A stretch of DNA of 62,191 nucleotides from Anaerolineae bacterium (GCA_026991225.1 JALXCB010000083.1:1-62191), one strand, 5' to 3'; positions 8,646 through 17,349 are shown, counted from the stretch's first letter. Numbers and translations: made by a program. The notes: generated by a model from the sequence alone, not told the origin.

Positions 8646-9339
8646 GAAGCGCCTCCTCGGGCGTTCCCGTACGGATGAGCCTGCCCGCCTCCATGACGCC
8701 CACGCGGTCGGCCATGCGCGCAGCTTGTTGCAGATCGTGAGTCACCCAAATGCAGGTCAGACATTCTTCCCGGATGATCTCTTGCAACAGGTTCTCCACT
8801 GCGTCTTTGGCGTCCTGGTCCAGAGCGGAGGTGGGCTCATCCAGCAGGATGACTTCGGGTTCGTTGGCCAGCACCCGGGCCAAGGCCACGCGTTGCGCCT
8901 CGCCGCCCGACAGCCGGGCCACATCCCGATCGCTGAATCCGGCAAGGCCGACCCGGGCCAGCAGGCGCTCGATGGTTTCGTCGGGCAATTCGACGCCGCG
9001 TTGCCGCGGGCCGAAGCGAATGTTATCAGCCACCGTGCCCGGGAAGAGATAGGCCATCTGCATCATCATCCCCACGCGCCTTCGCAACTCCAGCGGGGGC
9101 AGCTCCCGATAGTCCCGCCCATCCAGATAGACCGTGCCCGCGGTGGGCTCATCCAGGCGGTTGATGAGCCGCAGCAGGGAGGACTTGCCCGACCCGCTGG
9201 GCCCCACCACCATCATCACCTCTCCCGTCAGCACGTCCATGGTCACGCCGTCGACGATGACTTTCTCGCTCACCACGCGCGTCAGGTTTTCCGTGCGCAG
9301 TTTGGGGGGAGGGGACGATGATTCACGCATGGAAATCAT
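8638..9339 (-). CDS. fetA: ABC transporter ATP-binding protein, FetA-like
   Basis: The 233-residue ATPase shows Walker A GPSGSGKSS (near residue 50), signature LSGGEAQRVALARVL, Walker B VILLDEPTSALD and the H-loop VTHDLQQA. It pairs with the FetB-type permease that overlaps its 3' end. Two starts (9339 and 9330) are possible; neither has a clear SD. A repeat element lies immediately upstream, so the promoter may be inside it. Confidence 0.87.
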   Translation of the reverse strand: MISMRESSSPPPKLRTENLTRVVSEKVIVDGVTMDVLTGEVMMVVGPSGSGKSSLLRLINRLDEPTAGTVYLDGRDYRELPPLELRRRVGMMMQMAYLFPGTVADNIRFGPRQRGVELPDETIERLLARVGLAGFSDRDVARLSGGEAQRVALARVLANEPEVILLDEPTSALDQDAKDAVENLLQEIIREECLTCIWVTHDLQQAARMADRVGVMEAGRLIRTGTPEEALHA

Positions 9340-9351
9340 GAAAAATACCCA

Positions 9352-9506
9352 CCAGCCAGGTTGGCGCGGGAAGCCGAGTTCGTAATGCGTAATGCGTGAT
9401 GCGTAACGACCTCACGGATTACGCATTACGCATCACGCCAGTTGCAGACTCGCCCAACGTGGGCTGCGAGTTGCTTTTGCAGACAAGCGCAAAGCTATTT
9501 TCAAAG
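9352..9506. repeat. Dispersed modular repeat, centre A
   Basis: GGCGCGGGAAGCC, the palindrome GTAATGCGTGATGCGTAACG / CGGATTACGCATTACGCATC, ACTCGCCCAACG and the terminal CTATTTTCAAAGC occur in this order, as in the other copies. The right end runs into the 3' end of the alanine dehydrogenase gene and supplies its TGA stop (9501-9503). Confidence 0.8.
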
Positions 9507-10610
9507 CAATTCTTCCAGGGGCGTCCAATCCATGCCAAAGGCCTCGGCCACTGCGGGGTAGGTGATATGCCCCTTGAACGCGTTCACCCCTTTGGCCAGC
9601 GCCCCATCCCGCTTAATGGCCTCGATGGGCCCGAGATTGGCCAGCTTCACCATGTAGGGCAGGGTGGCGTTGTTCAGACCGTAGGTGCTGGTGCGGGGCA
9701 CGGCGCCGGGCATGTTCGACACGCAATAATGCACCACGCCATCCACCAGAAAGGTGGGATTGGAGTGGGTGGTGGGGTGGGTGGTCTCGATGCATCCGCC
9801 CTGATCCACGGCCACATCCACGACGACGCTGCCCGGATTCATGGTGCGGATCATCGGCCGGGTGACCAGCTTGGGCGCGCGGGCGCCCTTCACCAACACC
9901 GCGCCTATGAGCAGATCGGCCCGTTTTACCGCTTCGGCGATATTGACGGGATTCGAGGCCATGGTGGCCAGACGCCCGCCCAGCACGTCATCCAGATAGC
10001 GCAGCCGATCCAGATTGATATCGATGATCACCACGTTCGCGCCCATCCCCAGCGCGATCTTGGCCGCGTTCGTGCCCACGGTGCCGCCGCCGATGATGAC
10101 GACATCGGCCGGGCGCACGCCGGGGATGCCCGACAACAGCTTGCCCCGACCGCCGTTCATCTTTTCCAGATAATACGCGCCGATCTGCACCGACATGCGG
10201 CCCGCCACCTCGCTCATGGGCTGGAGCAGGGGCAGATGCCCGTCGGGCAGCTCCACCGTCTCATAGGCGATCCCCAGCACGCCGCTGGCGACCATCGCCC
10301 TGGTCAACTCCTCGTCCGCGGCCAGGTGCAGGTAGGTGAACAGGGTCAGGTCCGGGCGCAGAAACGCGTATTCCGAGGGCTGCGGCTCCTTCACCTTGAC
10401 TACCATGTTCGCGGACCATGCGTCCGCGGCCGTGGGCACGATTTTGGCGCCAGCCTGTTCATACACCTCATCCGAAAAACCGCTGCCTTCCCCGGCCCCT
10501 TGCTGCACCCAGACTTCGTGTCCCTCATGCACCAACTGCTTGACGCCGCCCGGCGTCATGGCGACGCGGTACTCATTGTCTTTGATCTCCTTGGGCACGC
10601 CGATGATCAT
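9501..10610 (-). CDS. ald: Alanine dehydrogenase
   Basis: This 369-residue enzyme interconverts L-alanine and pyruvate plus ammonia with NAD. Family residues are in place: R15 (EYRVAMTP), K74 (VKVKEPQ), H95 (YLHLAAD), the nucleotide loop [11 protein letters not shown] and VDVAVDQGG with the catalytic Asp. I chose ATG 10610 ([10 protein letters not shown]) because GGAGG lies 7 nt upstream and the upstream extension is not conserved. Length is normal. The stop codon TGA is part of a dispersed repeat end. Confidence 0.95.
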   Translation of the reverse strand: MIIGVPKEIKDNEYRVAMTPGGVKQLVHEGHEVWVQQGAGEGSGFSDEVYEQAGAKIVPTAADAWSANMVVKVKEPQPSEYAFLRPDLTLFTYLHLAADEELTRAMVASGVLGIAYETVELPDGHLPLLQPMSEVAGRMSVQIGAYYLEKMNGGRGKLLSGIPGVRPADVVIIGGGTVGTNAAKIALGMGANVVIIDINLDRLRYLDDVLGGRLATMASNPVNIAEAVKRADLLIGAVLVKGARAPKLVTRPMIRTMNPGSVVVDVAVDQGGCIETTHPTTHSNPTFLVDGVVHYCVSNMPGAVPRTSTYGLNNATLPYMVKLANLGPIEAIKRDGALAKGVNAFKGHITYPAVAEAFGMDWTPLEELL

Positions 10611-10631
10611 CGTTGATCCTCCGTAATGGAA

Positions 10632-10673
10632 AAATAAAAGATTGGCGTTATTCACGCCAGGGACAGGCCCTGG
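10632..10673 (-). promoter_or_regulatory. Leader with two mutually exclusive hairpins (attenuator-like)
   Basis: In the ald leader (minus strand) CCAGGG/CCCTGG (10657-10673) and TGGCG/CGCCA (10643-10659) share three bases, so they cannot form together. The second is followed by ATCTTTTATTTT and then the SD. This resembles an anti-terminator/terminator pair, though its 5-bp stem is short. Confidence 0.35.
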
Positions 10674-10687
10674 TTATCGATAAGGCA

Positions 10688-10716
10688 AGTGTAACCAAAG
10701 GAGCTCGAATTCGCAA
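10688..10716 (-). promoter_or_regulatory. Promoter of ald
   Basis: On the minus strand TTGCGA (10711-10716), 17 bp, and TACACT (10688-10693). Transcription would start near 10681, giving a leader of about 70 nt. Confidence 0.6.
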
Positions 10717-10725
10717 ATCGGACGC

Positions 10726-10762
10726 CAAAAAGCATGTTCCCGACCAGAAAATGGCCGGGAAC
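10726..10762 (-). terminator. Intrinsic terminator between the unknown gene and ald
   Basis: On the minus strand the hairpin GTTCCCG...CGGGAAC with an inner CC/GG pair (10736-10762) is followed by ATGC and TTTTT. It lies 20 bp after the stop of the 119-residue protein. Confidence 0.75.
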
Positions 10763-10782
10763 GCAGGGGGAAACATATTCGG

Positions 10783-11142
10783 TTAAGGGATTGTTTCGTC
10801 GAATTCAATGGAGACGGGCCCGACTTCTTTGGTGAGGGCGTGCACGATGACCTGATGCCTGCCCGGAGGAAGCTGTTCGTCGGGGATGGAGATAGACACC
10901 ACTTTCCCCATGCTCAGAAACAGGGGAGCGCCTTCTCGAATGGCGTTGGCGGGGCGGGGGCGACTGGCGTGCACCATGATCTGATCCGGCGCAAACAAAT
11001 CGCCATCCACCTCGATGGGGCCGAGAGCGAGGATGGTGGTGGGAGCGATATGATTCGCCAACTTGAACTCGATGCCATCATCCTTGTTCTGCAGGCTTTG
11101 CCCAACGTAGAAACGACGCAACAGAGCTGTAGGAATTGCCAA
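10783..11142 (-). CDS. Conserved-looking hypothetical protein, probable TTG start
   Basis: The open frame extends to 11253, but AAGGAGG lies 7 nt before a TTG at 11142, giving a 119-residue protein that starts (M)AIPTALLRRFYVGQSL. It is rich in beta-prone segments (FKLANHIAPTTILALG; MGKVVSISIPDEQLP; RHQVIVHALT) and has no signal peptide or membrane segment. I recognise no known domain. It may be a small all-beta protein. It is followed by an intrinsic terminator and so is probably monocistronic. Confidence 0.7.
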   Translation of the reverse strand: MAIPTALLRRFYVGQSLQNKDDGIEFKLANHIAPTTILALGPIEVDGDLFAPDQIMVHASRPRPANAIREGAPLFLSMGKVVSISIPDEQLPPGRHQVIVHALTKEVGPVSIEFDETIP

Positions 11143-11267
11143 AGCAATACCTCCTTGATATGAGATTGTGTTTCCTTGTGAACGTCGTTGGTCAGAAAGG
11201 GGCCGCGCAAGCGGGACCTTTAGCAGCATACATGACGGAAAGAGCATGCGCAAAGACGCGTCGCGTC

Positions 11268-11466
11268 ATAGACGGCGCAAGGCATCGCGCGCCGATACCG
11301 ATGAAAACGCCTCGCGGCCAGGGCGGCGCGGGAAGCCAGGCACGTAATGCGTGATGCGTAATGACCTCACAGATTACGGATTACGCATTACGCCCGTTGC
11401 CCTCGCCCAACTCTGGCTTTGCGAACCTTCAGCAACCAGCGATCATTCTATTTTCATAGCAACATT
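11268..11466. repeat. Dispersed modular repeat, centre A, both ends present
   Basis: CGCCGATACCGATGAAAACG (left module) starts near 11290, followed by GGCGCGGGAAGCC, the GTAATGCGTGATGCG palindrome, CTCGCCCAACTC, and the right end TTCTATTTTCATAGC (about 11449-11463). It lies just upstream of the ribD promoter. Confidence 0.8.
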
Positions 11467-11467
11467 T

Positions 11468-11496
11468 TTGCAGATGCCCCACGGTTGCGCCACAAT
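11468..11496 (+). promoter_or_regulatory. Promoter of ribD, nearly leaderless
   Basis: TTGCAG (11468-11473), 17 bp, CACAAT (11491-11496), then only 8 nt to ATG 11505. There is no SD. The transcript would begin at or within 2 nt of the start codon. Confidence 0.5.
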
Positions 11497-11504
11497 AGGG
11501 CATC

Positions 11505-12713
11505 ATGAGCGACGCACGTAATCCCGAAGAAGCCCGATCGCGGTTCATGGCCCGGGCGCTGGAACTGGCTCGCGCGCACCTGGGCGAGACCAGCCCCAAC
11601 CCGACGGTGGGCGCAATCATTGTCAAGAATGGCCGCATCATCGCCGAGGGCTGGCACCGCGGGCCCGGGCAGCCTCACGCCGAGGCGATGGCCCTGGCCG
11701 AGGCCGGGGAAGCCGCCCGCGGCGCGGACCTGTACGTCACCCTGGAGCCATGCGACCATTACGGACGCACGCCGCCCTGCTCTCTGGCCATCATCCGGGC
11801 GGGCGTCGCCCGAGTCTTCTACGCCACGCCCGATCCGAACCCGGTGGCGGGCGGGGGCGCGGCTCGGATGCAGGCCGCAGGCGTGGAGGTGCATCGGGGG
11901 TTGGGCGAGGAGGCCGCCCGGGAGATCAATCGCTTCTTCTTTCACTATGTCCGCACCCGTCGGCCCTATGTCATCGCCAAATTCGCGGCCAGCCTGGATG
12001 GGAAGATCGCCACCCGCACGGGGGACAGCCAGTGGATCACAGGGCCGGAGGCGCGGGCACGCGGGCATGACCTCCGCCGTCAGGTGGACGCCATCCTGGT
12101 GGGCGCGGGTACGGCGCTGGCGGATGATCCGCAATTGACGGCCCGAGATAGCGCAGGCCGTCCCTATCCCCGCCAACCCCTGCGCATCGTGCTGGACTCG
12201 ACCGGCCGCGCGCCCCTGACCGCGCGACTTTTCCAGTCCGACCTGCCGGGCCGCACCCTGGTCGCGACCACCGCGGCCATGCCCGCGACTCATCGGGCGG
12301 CGCTGAAGGACCTGGGCGTGGAGGTGGTGACGCTGCCCGCGGATGACCAGGGCCGGGTGGCGCTGCCCCACCTGCTGGCGCATCTCGGGCGACGGCAGAT
12401 CACCAGCCTGATGGTGGAAGGGGGCGGCGAGGTGTTGGGGAGTTTCTTCGAGGCGGGCTTGGTGCAGGAAGTGTGGGCCTTTCTGGCGCCGCTTATCATC
12501 GGCGGGGAGGATGCGCCGGGCCCGGTGCGGGGTCTGGGGCCCGAACGTCTGGCTCAGGCCACCCGCCTCGTCTCCCTCACTCTGGAACAGGTGGGAAAGG
12601 ATTGGCTGTTGAGGGGAAAGGTGGAAACGTCGGGCGGGCCTTTCGCATCTAACTCAAGTGACAAGCCCATCCTGAATAACTCCCAATCTTTCTCTGGAGG
12701 CGAAAACCCATGA
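11505..12713 (+). CDS. ribD: Bifunctional riboflavin biosynthesis deaminase/reductase
   Basis: The 402-residue protein has an N-terminal cytidine-deaminase-like domain with zinc motif HAEAM and LEPCDHYGRTPPC, and a C-terminal reductase domain (from about 160: KFAASLDGKIATRTGDSQWI; LMVEGGGEVLGSF). It converts the pyrimidine product of RibA through deamination and side-chain reduction. No other rib genes are nearby. The C-terminus carries about 25 non-conserved residues. Its stop overlaps the next ATG (ATGA), coupling it to a universal stress protein. Confidence 0.95.
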   Translation: MSDARNPEEARSRFMARALELARAHLGETSPNPTVGAIIVKNGRIIAEGWHRGPGQPHAEAMALAEAGEAARGADLYVTLEPCDHYGRTPPCSLAIIRAGVARVFYATPDPNPVAGGGAARMQAAGVEVHRGLGEEAAREINRFFFHYVRTRRPYVIAKFAASLDGKIATRTGDSQWITGPEARARGHDLRRQVDAILVGAGTALADDPQLTARDSAGRPYPRQPLRIVLDSTGRAPLTARLFQSDLPGRTLVATTAAMPATHRAALKDLGVEVVTLPADDQGRVALPHLLAHLGRRQITSLMVEGGGEVLGSFFEAGLVQEVWAFLAPLIIGGEDAPGPVRGLGPERLAQATRLVSLTLEQVGKDWLLRGKVETSGGPFASNSSDKPILNNSQSFSGGENP

Positions 12714-13219
12714 AATTGTTCCAGCGCATTCTCGTTCCTCTGGATGGTTCGCCCAAGGCGGAACGCGCGATCCCGACGGCCATCAAGCTGGCCAAAAGCC
12801 TCGGCAGTCAGATCACCCTGCTGCGCGTGGTGGAGATCCCCGAACCTTCCGTCGAAAACCCGCCCGAGCCCATGAAGCAATGGATCGAGGAGGCCACCAG
12901 GCAGGCCATGGCCGAGGCGGAAGGCTATCTCGAGGGCCTGGCGAGCTGGTTCCGGGCCAATGATATCGACGTGAACACGGTAGTCCGGACCATGAGGCCC
13001 GACCAGGATATCCTGGAGGTCATGGATTTGGACGCCATCGATCTGATCCTGATGTCGCCCCATGGCCGCGGCTATCAGGACTTCGGGCATGAGTGCCTGA
13101 GCTACGGGCATGTGGCCGATAAGGTGCTGCGTCGCAGTCCTGTGCCCGTGCTGCTGGTGCGCGGCGAGCCGCATCGCATCCCCGATCTGGACGGCGTCGT
13201 GCGGCCGGAGCAGGGATAA
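12710..13219 (+). CDS. Universal stress protein (UspA family)
   Basis: The 169-residue protein starts FQRILVPLDGSPKAERAI and ends with DLILMSPHGRGY, then a long loop and VADKVLRRSPVPVLLVRG. These are the two ends of the Usp nucleotide-binding fold. The usual G-x2-G-x9-G(S/T) ATP motif is disrupted by the insert, so ATP binding is uncertain. It overlaps ribD by 4 bp and has a GGAGG box upstream inside ribD. The role is stress-related by family only. Confidence 0.9.
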   Translation: MKLFQRILVPLDGSPKAERAIPTAIKLAKSLGSQITLLRVVEIPEPSVENPPEPMKQWIEEATRQAMAEAEGYLEGLASWFRANDIDVNTVVRTMRPDQDILEVMDLDAIDLILMSPHGRGYQDFGHECLSYGHVADKVLRRSPVPVLLVRGEPHRIPDLDGVVRPEQG

Positions 13220-13238
13220 CGGCTCGCTTTGGAAATCG

Positions 13239-13392
13239 TTCTCACGCCAAGTCGCCAAGACGCGAAGGGAAAAAGAAGCGTTTGCAGGCGGCAAGTCGCA
13301 AGTGGCAAGTCAGCTTGCGTAGCTCGACTTGCTACATGCCACCTGCTACTTGCAAACTTGTCTTGGCGATTTTGTGACTACGCGTGAGCTTT
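13239..13392. repeat. Long imperfect palindrome
   Basis: CTCACGCCAAGTCGCCAAGA on the left is matched by TCTTGGCGATTTTGTG and GCGTGAG on the right. An inner pair GGCAAGTCGCAAGTGGCAAG and CTTGCTACATGCCACCTG nests inside. A similar inner unit occurs near 28183-28265. The element lies between usp and the convergent oxidoreductase gene and could form one long hairpin. Confidence 0.7.
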
Positions 13393-13412
13393 TCCTCCGT
13401 ATCGGCGCGGGC

Positions 13413-13910
13413 TCATTCCTGGCCGACCACTTCCAGCGCTACGAAGGGGATATATTCCCGCCCTGCCGTGCGCCACTCTTCTTCGTCATCCGGGTTGTCC
13501 AGCTCCAGTCCCATGAGTTTTGACAGCTCCATGGCCGCGCGAGGATGGGCCCGCGCGTAGCGCACCGCCTCTTTTGCAGACTCTTCAGGCGAAAGCAAGC
13601 GGGCGTGCGCCCGCATTTTTTTGTTTCCCACCTGGATCGTGACGTGGGGATGGGCCTGGAGGTTGCGATACCAGTCGGATTTCTTGCCGAAGCCCGAGGC
13701 CACATAGTAGACGTTGGCTTCGGGGTCATAGCGTGCGATTTCGACAACCGCCTGACGGGGCAGACCGGTCTTGCGGCCAATGTGATTCAGCAGTAGAAAG
13801 CGCTTCCCCATGAGCGGGCCCAGGCCCACGCGGTAGAGATGGATGGGCGCGCGCCAAAGATATCTGCGCCAGCCTGAGGGAGGGAGTTTGGGTTCGCCTT
13901 TCTTCACCAT
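13413..13910 (-). CDS. Deazaflavin-dependent nitroreductase-family protein (DUF385)
   Basis: The 165-residue protein matches the Ddn-like split-barrel family: RVGLGPLMGKRFLLLNHIGR, KTGLPRQAVVEI, YYVASGFGKKSDWYRNLQAH and VGNKKMRAHARLL. Members bind F420 or flavins and reduce varied substrates. No F420 biosynthesis gene is visible in this window. It starts at ATG 13910. The stop-proximal side faces the palindrome that separates it from usp. Confidence 0.85.
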   Translation of the reverse strand: MVKKGEPKLPPSGWRRYLWRAPIHLYRVGLGPLMGKRFLLLNHIGRKTGLPRQAVVEIARYDPEANVYYVASGFGKKSDWYRNLQAHPHVTIQVGNKKMRAHARLLSPEESAKEAVRYARAHPRAAMELSKLMGLELDNPDDEEEWRTAGREYIPFVALEVVGQE

Positions 13911-13944
13911 GGTGTTGTTCCGAGTAGGGAGCGACGCGGATGAT

Positions 13945-14230
13945 CACAAATGGCTTTGAAAATAGTGTTGGCTTTCCTGAAAAAACTCATTTCACCGCAG
14001 AGTGTGCAGAGAAAATCATCAGGTTTCGCTGAGAAAATACCTCTGAACCCAGGCTTTTCACTCTGCGTCCTCTGCGTTCTCCGCGGTGAGCAACTTTTTG
14101 CAGTGCATCCAGCGTTTGGTAGACCGGGAGGAGGAGCGACGCGGCCTGGTTTCCAGGGTTTTCTGGTTTATCGGTGTACGGGGCCATGCACCCCGCCATT
14201 TTCATCGGTGCGGGGCTTGCTTGCACCCCG
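13945..14230. repeat. Modular repeat with two other centres
   Basis: The right-end motif CTTTGAAAATAG is at about 13954, the left-end motif CATTTTCATCGGTGCGGGGC at about 14199. Inside are a palindrome TTCACCGCAGAG (near 13991) / CTCCGCGGTGA (near 14079) and a block GTAGACCGGGAGG / GGTTTATCGGTGTACGG. No gene lies between 13911 and 14461. Confidence 0.65.
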
Positions 14231-14279
14231 TTTGATTGCTAGAATACCACAGATTTCATGGCGTTATCAATCATTCATT

Positions 14280-14427
14280 GTAACTACTAAGGTTGTCACC
14301 CGAAAACCACTAAGAACACGAAGACACAAAGGCGCAAAGGGAAATTGATACATTTTTTCTTCGTATTCTTAGCGCCTTTGCGCCCTTTCCCTTTGTGGTT
14401 TGTTAACCGGGGTACGTCAACAGTTAC
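14280..14427. mobile_element. MITE-like element with 8-bp target duplication
   Basis: It starts GTAACTACTAAGG and ends CAGTTAC, so the ends are inverted GTAACT repeats. The interior is a long palindrome (ACCACTAAGAACACGAAGACA / TTCTTAGCGCC... type). Flanking octamers are CATTCATT (14272-14279) and CATCCATT (14428-14435), 7 of 8 identical. No coding capacity. It sits 20 bp upstream of the ctaA SD. Confidence 0.72.
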
Positions 14428-14461
14428 CATCCATTTCGGATTTTTACCCAAGGAGAACGTT

Positions 14462-15409
14462 ATGCGATCCACCAAGCATTTTTCTGCTTTCGCCTGGGCG
14501 ACGCTCGTCGTCAATGTGTTCGTCGTGCTGTGGGGGGCGGTGGTGCGGGCCACAGGCTCGGGCGCGGGATGCGGCGCGCATTGGCCCACCTGTGACGGCG
14601 AGATCGTGCCGGGCCTGCAAAGCTCCGCCCAATGGATTGAATATACCCATCGGTTGAGCAGTGGGCTGGCGTTGTTGATGGTCATCATCATGCTGGTGTG
14701 GGCGTTTCTCGCGTATGAGGGCGGGAATCCCGTGCGCAAGGGAGCGGTGGCCTCCATGTTTTTCATGATTCTGGAATCGCTGGTGGGCGCAGCCCTGGTG
14801 CTGTTCGGCTGGGTGGAAGCGGATGATTCCATGGCGCGGGTGTATATCATGGGCGTCCATCTCACCAACACCCTGCTGCTGCTGGGATCGTTGTTCCTGA
14901 CGGCGTACTGGGCCTCGGGCGGCAAGCCGTTCACCTTCCACGGGCAGGGCGCGCTGGGTTGGCTTTATGGCGCGGGCATTCTGGCGGCGCTGTTATTGGT
15001 GGTCACAGGTGCGATCATCGCCCTGGGCGACAGTCTCTTCCTTCAGATCGGTCTCACGCCCGATCAATCCCCGGTGTTGGCGGGCATCCTCACCCTGCGC
15101 ATTTATCATCCCATCACCTCGATCGTCGTCGGCCTTTACTGGATGCTTATCGCCCGTTATGCGGCGGTGGCGCGGCCTTCGGCGACAGTGCAAAAGGCGT
15201 CGGTCACCCTGATCGTGATTATTCTGCTCTCGTGGGCCGCGGGCTTCATCAACAACTGGCTGCACGCGCCCGTGACCATGCAGGTGATCCACTTGTTGCT
15301 GGCGGATCTGTTCTGGCTGGGCATCGTATGGCTGAGCGCGCTGGCGCTGGCCGTAGACGCGCCGCGCGCCCGGCAGGTGACGTGGTCTCAAGTTTTCAGC
15401 GGACGTTGA
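14462..15409 (+). CDS. ctaA: Heme A synthase (CtaA/Cox15)
   Basis: The 315-residue integral membrane protein has about eight hydrophobic segments. CtaA hallmarks: GSGAGCGAHWPTCDGEIVP (the paired cysteines of the first outer loop), EYTHRLSSG (heme ligand), GVHLTNTLL, YHPITSIVVG and TMQVIHLLLADLFW. It hydroxylates heme O to heme A for cytochrome oxidase, which implies aerobic respiration. I chose ATG 14462 because AAGGAGA lies 6 nt upstream; the longer frame runs through a MITE. No ctaB is adjacent. Confidence 0.92.
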   Translation: MRSTKHFSAFAWATLVVNVFVVLWGAVVRATGSGAGCGAHWPTCDGEIVPGLQSSAQWIEYTHRLSSGLALLMVIIMLVWAFLAYEGGNPVRKGAVASMFFMILESLVGAALVLFGWVEADDSMARVYIMGVHLTNTLLLLGSLFLTAYWASGGKPFTFHGQGALGWLYGAGILAALLLVVTGAIIALGDSLFLQIGLTPDQSPVLAGILTLRIYHPITSIVVGLYWMLIARYAAVARPSATVQKASVTLIVIILLSWAAGFINNWLHAPVTMQVIHLLLADLFWLGIVWLSALALAVDAPRARQVTWSQVFSGR

Positions 15410-15416
15410 CGTCAGA

Positions 15417-15450
15417 GAGGTGCGACGCGGCGAGGAAGGCGTCGCACCTC
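15417..15450. terminator. Strong hairpin between convergent ctaA and RRM genes
   Basis: GAGGTGCGACGC (15417-15428) and GCGTCGCACCTC (15439-15450) pair perfectly over 12 bp with a 10-nt loop. There is no T-run on either side, so it may act as a bidirectional but non-classical terminator. Confidence 0.55.
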
Positions 15451-15459
15451 CCATCATCT

Positions 15460-15738
15460 TCAATACCAATCGTCGTTGCGTCGTCGGGGGCGCTGCGTGC
15501 GAGGGCGGGCCATGTTGACGCGCAGGTTGCGACCGTTAAAGAGATACCCATCCAGTTCGGCGATGGCGGTTTCCCCTTCCCGCTGATTCGCCATTTCGAC
15601 GAAGCCAAAGCCTTTGGACCTGCCAGTGTAGTGATCCATGATGATCACAGCAGAGACCACTTCACCGTAGTTTGCAAAGAGATTTCTCAATTCTGTTTCC
15701 GTGGTGGAATAGGGCAGATTGCCCACATAGATGTTCAT
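15460..15738 (-). CDS. RNA-binding protein with one RRM domain
   Basis: The 92-residue protein is one RNA-recognition motif: RNP2 IYVGNL (residues 3-8) and RNP1 KGFGFVEM (about 43-50), followed by a basic tail RPRTQRPRRRNDDWY. Such single-RRM proteins in bacteria are often cold- or stress-induced and bind RNA non-specifically. The frame continues upstream, but homology starts at M 15738. Confidence 0.92.
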   Translation of the reverse strand: MNIYVGNLPYSTTETELRNLFANYGEVVSAVIIMDHYTGRSKGFGFVEMANQREGETAIAELDGYLFNGRNLRVNMARPRTQRPRRRNDDWY

Positions 15739-15869
15739 CAGGCGCACCAATCCTTTATTGCTTTGCCATTTGGCGAGAGAGCACCAGCCAGCGACCAATG
15801 GCAACTAAATCGCGGGCCAATGAGCTGTTCCCAGCTTGAATGGATCTATCATAACATCAAATCGCCTCG

Positions 15870-16100
15870 CTTACAAACTGTTCTGAAAATAGAAAATAGG
15901 GGTGCGTCCCAGAATTTGGCGTCATTCAGCCGACTGAAGTCGAACTCTTCGGGCCTGCGGCTAGCCCCCCTCTTCATCTCCCCTGCAAGCAGGGGAGAAT
16001 AGCGGAAGGGAATAAGATGACAGCCTACGGCGTCCAATCTTCCGAACGACGCAGGTCAACCGCTGGCGCGAAGCGCCTAAAGGGGGTGTAGACCTTGGAT
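15870..16100. repeat. Repeat block shared with 56850-56965
   Basis: CGACTGAAGTCG, GGCCTGCGGCTAG, CCCCTCTTCATCTCCCCTGC and TCAAT... segments here match the 56850-56965 block with few changes, including GCGGAAGGGAATAAGATGAC. A TGAAAATAG motif sits at about 15882. The rest of 15739-16202 holds no gene. Confidence 0.65.
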
Positions 16101-16202
16101 GTCTCGCAGATCTCCAAGGTCTCTGTGAACCGCGCCAAAACTGTCAGAATATGGATCGCTGTCGACGGCCCGCGCAGATTAGGCGACGTTCCCGCCTTGG
16201 CC

Positions 16203-16208
16203 TATAAT
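16203..16208 (+). promoter_or_regulatory. -10 box of the GT4 gene, 8 nt before its ATG
   Basis: A perfect TATAAT ends 8 nt before ATG 16217. No SD precedes the ATG. The -35 region is weak (TTAGGC near 16179). A near-leaderless transcript is predicted. Confidence 0.5.
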
Positions 16209-16216
16209 TGGCGATT

Positions 16217-17335
16217 ATGATTATCGGCATCGACGCATCCCGGGCCCTGGTCGCCCGCCGTACGGGCACCGAGCGCTACAGCCTGGAACTCATCAACGCC
16301 CTGCTCGATCTGAGCAGCGAGCACGCCATCCGCCTCTACGTCCCCCGCAGGCCCCCCATCGATCTCTTCCGCGACAATGCCGAGATCGTGATCCTGCCGG
16401 GCAAGCGGCTGTGGACCCACATGAAATTGGGGCCCTACACCCGACGTCACCCGCCCGACGTCCTCTTCGTGCCCTCCCACGTGCTGCCCATCGTCGGCCC
16501 CAAACGCACCGTGGTCACCGTGCATGATTTGGGCTACGAATACTTCCCCGACGCCCACCCCGCCAACGAACTGCGCTACCTGCGCTGGAGCACGAAACGC
16601 CACGCCCGCGTCGCCACCCGCATCATCGCCGACTCTCACGCCACGAAAGAGGATCTGATGCGGCTCTATGGCGCGGACCCCGACCGCATCCGCGTCGTCT
16701 ATCTGGCTCCCGACCCCGAGCTGAAGCCCGTGCGGGACAAGATCAAACTGTCGCTGACCCTGGCCCAGTTCGGCATCCCCGGCTACGCCAAATATCTCCT
16801 GCATGTGGGGGCCATGCGCCCGCGCAAGAACCTGGACCGCCTCATCGAGGCCTTCGCCATCGTGCGGGAGCGCCGCCCCGAACAGAAGCTGCATCTCATG
16901 CTGGCGGGCGATCTGGCCTCGGAGGGGCATCGGCTGCGGGAGAAAGTGAAAGCCATGGGCATCCTGGAATTCGTCCGCTTCCCCGGCTTCATCCTGCCCC
17001 ATCAGATCGCGACGGTCTATTCGGGCGCGACTGCATATGTGCTGCCTTCCCTGTTCGAAGGCTTCGGTCTGCCCGCGCTGGAGGCCCAGGCCTGCGAGAC
17101 GCCCCTGGTCTGCTCCAATAGCTCCTCCCTGCCCGAGATCGCGGGCGAAGGCGCGGTCTATTTCGATCCCCTCAGCGTGGAGGAGATGGCGGATGTCATC
17201 GAGCGGGCGCTGGTGGACAAAGACCTGCGGGCGGAGCTCATCGCCAAAGGCCGGGAGAACCTGACGCGGTTCTCGTGGGAGCGATCCGCGCGGGAGACAC
17301 TGGCGGTGTTGGAGGAGGCCGCGCAGACAGCCTAA
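16217..17335 (+). CDS. Glycosyltransferase family 4
   Basis: The 372-residue GT-B enzyme starts MIIGIDASRALVARRTGTE and carries the C-terminal nucleotide-sugar domain: LHVGAMRPRKNLDRLIEAF, VRFPGFILP, ATAYVLPSLFEGFGLPALEA (E-x7-E motif) and SNSSSLPEIAGEGAVYFDP. It should transfer a sugar from a nucleotide donor, retaining configuration. It stands alone; the related GT2/sugar-transferase pair is 4 kb away. I preferred ATG 16217 over an in-frame TTG at 16208. Confidence 0.93.
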   Translation: MIIGIDASRALVARRTGTERYSLELINALLDLSSEHAIRLYVPRRPPIDLFRDNAEIVILPGKRLWTHMKLGPYTRRHPPDVLFVPSHVLPIVGPKRTVVTVHDLGYEYFPDAHPANELRYLRWSTKRHARVATRIIADSHATKEDLMRLYGADPDRIRVVYLAPDPELKPVRDKIKLSLTLAQFGIPGYAKYLLHVGAMRPRKNLDRLIEAFAIVRERRPEQKLHLMLAGDLASEGHRLREKVKAMGILEFVRFPGFILPHQIATVYSGATAYVLPSLFEGFGLPALEAQACETPLVCSNSSSLPEIAGEGAVYFDPLSVEEMADVIERALVDKDLRAELIAKGRENLTRFSWERSARETLAVLEEAAQTA

Positions 17336-17349
17336 CCTCTTGTTCACTT

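Noticed and set aside
9396-10616. A 406-codon plus-strand frame opposite ald
   Set aside because: Low-complexity His/Gly/Gln-rich antisense of a well-supported gene; begins in a repeat.
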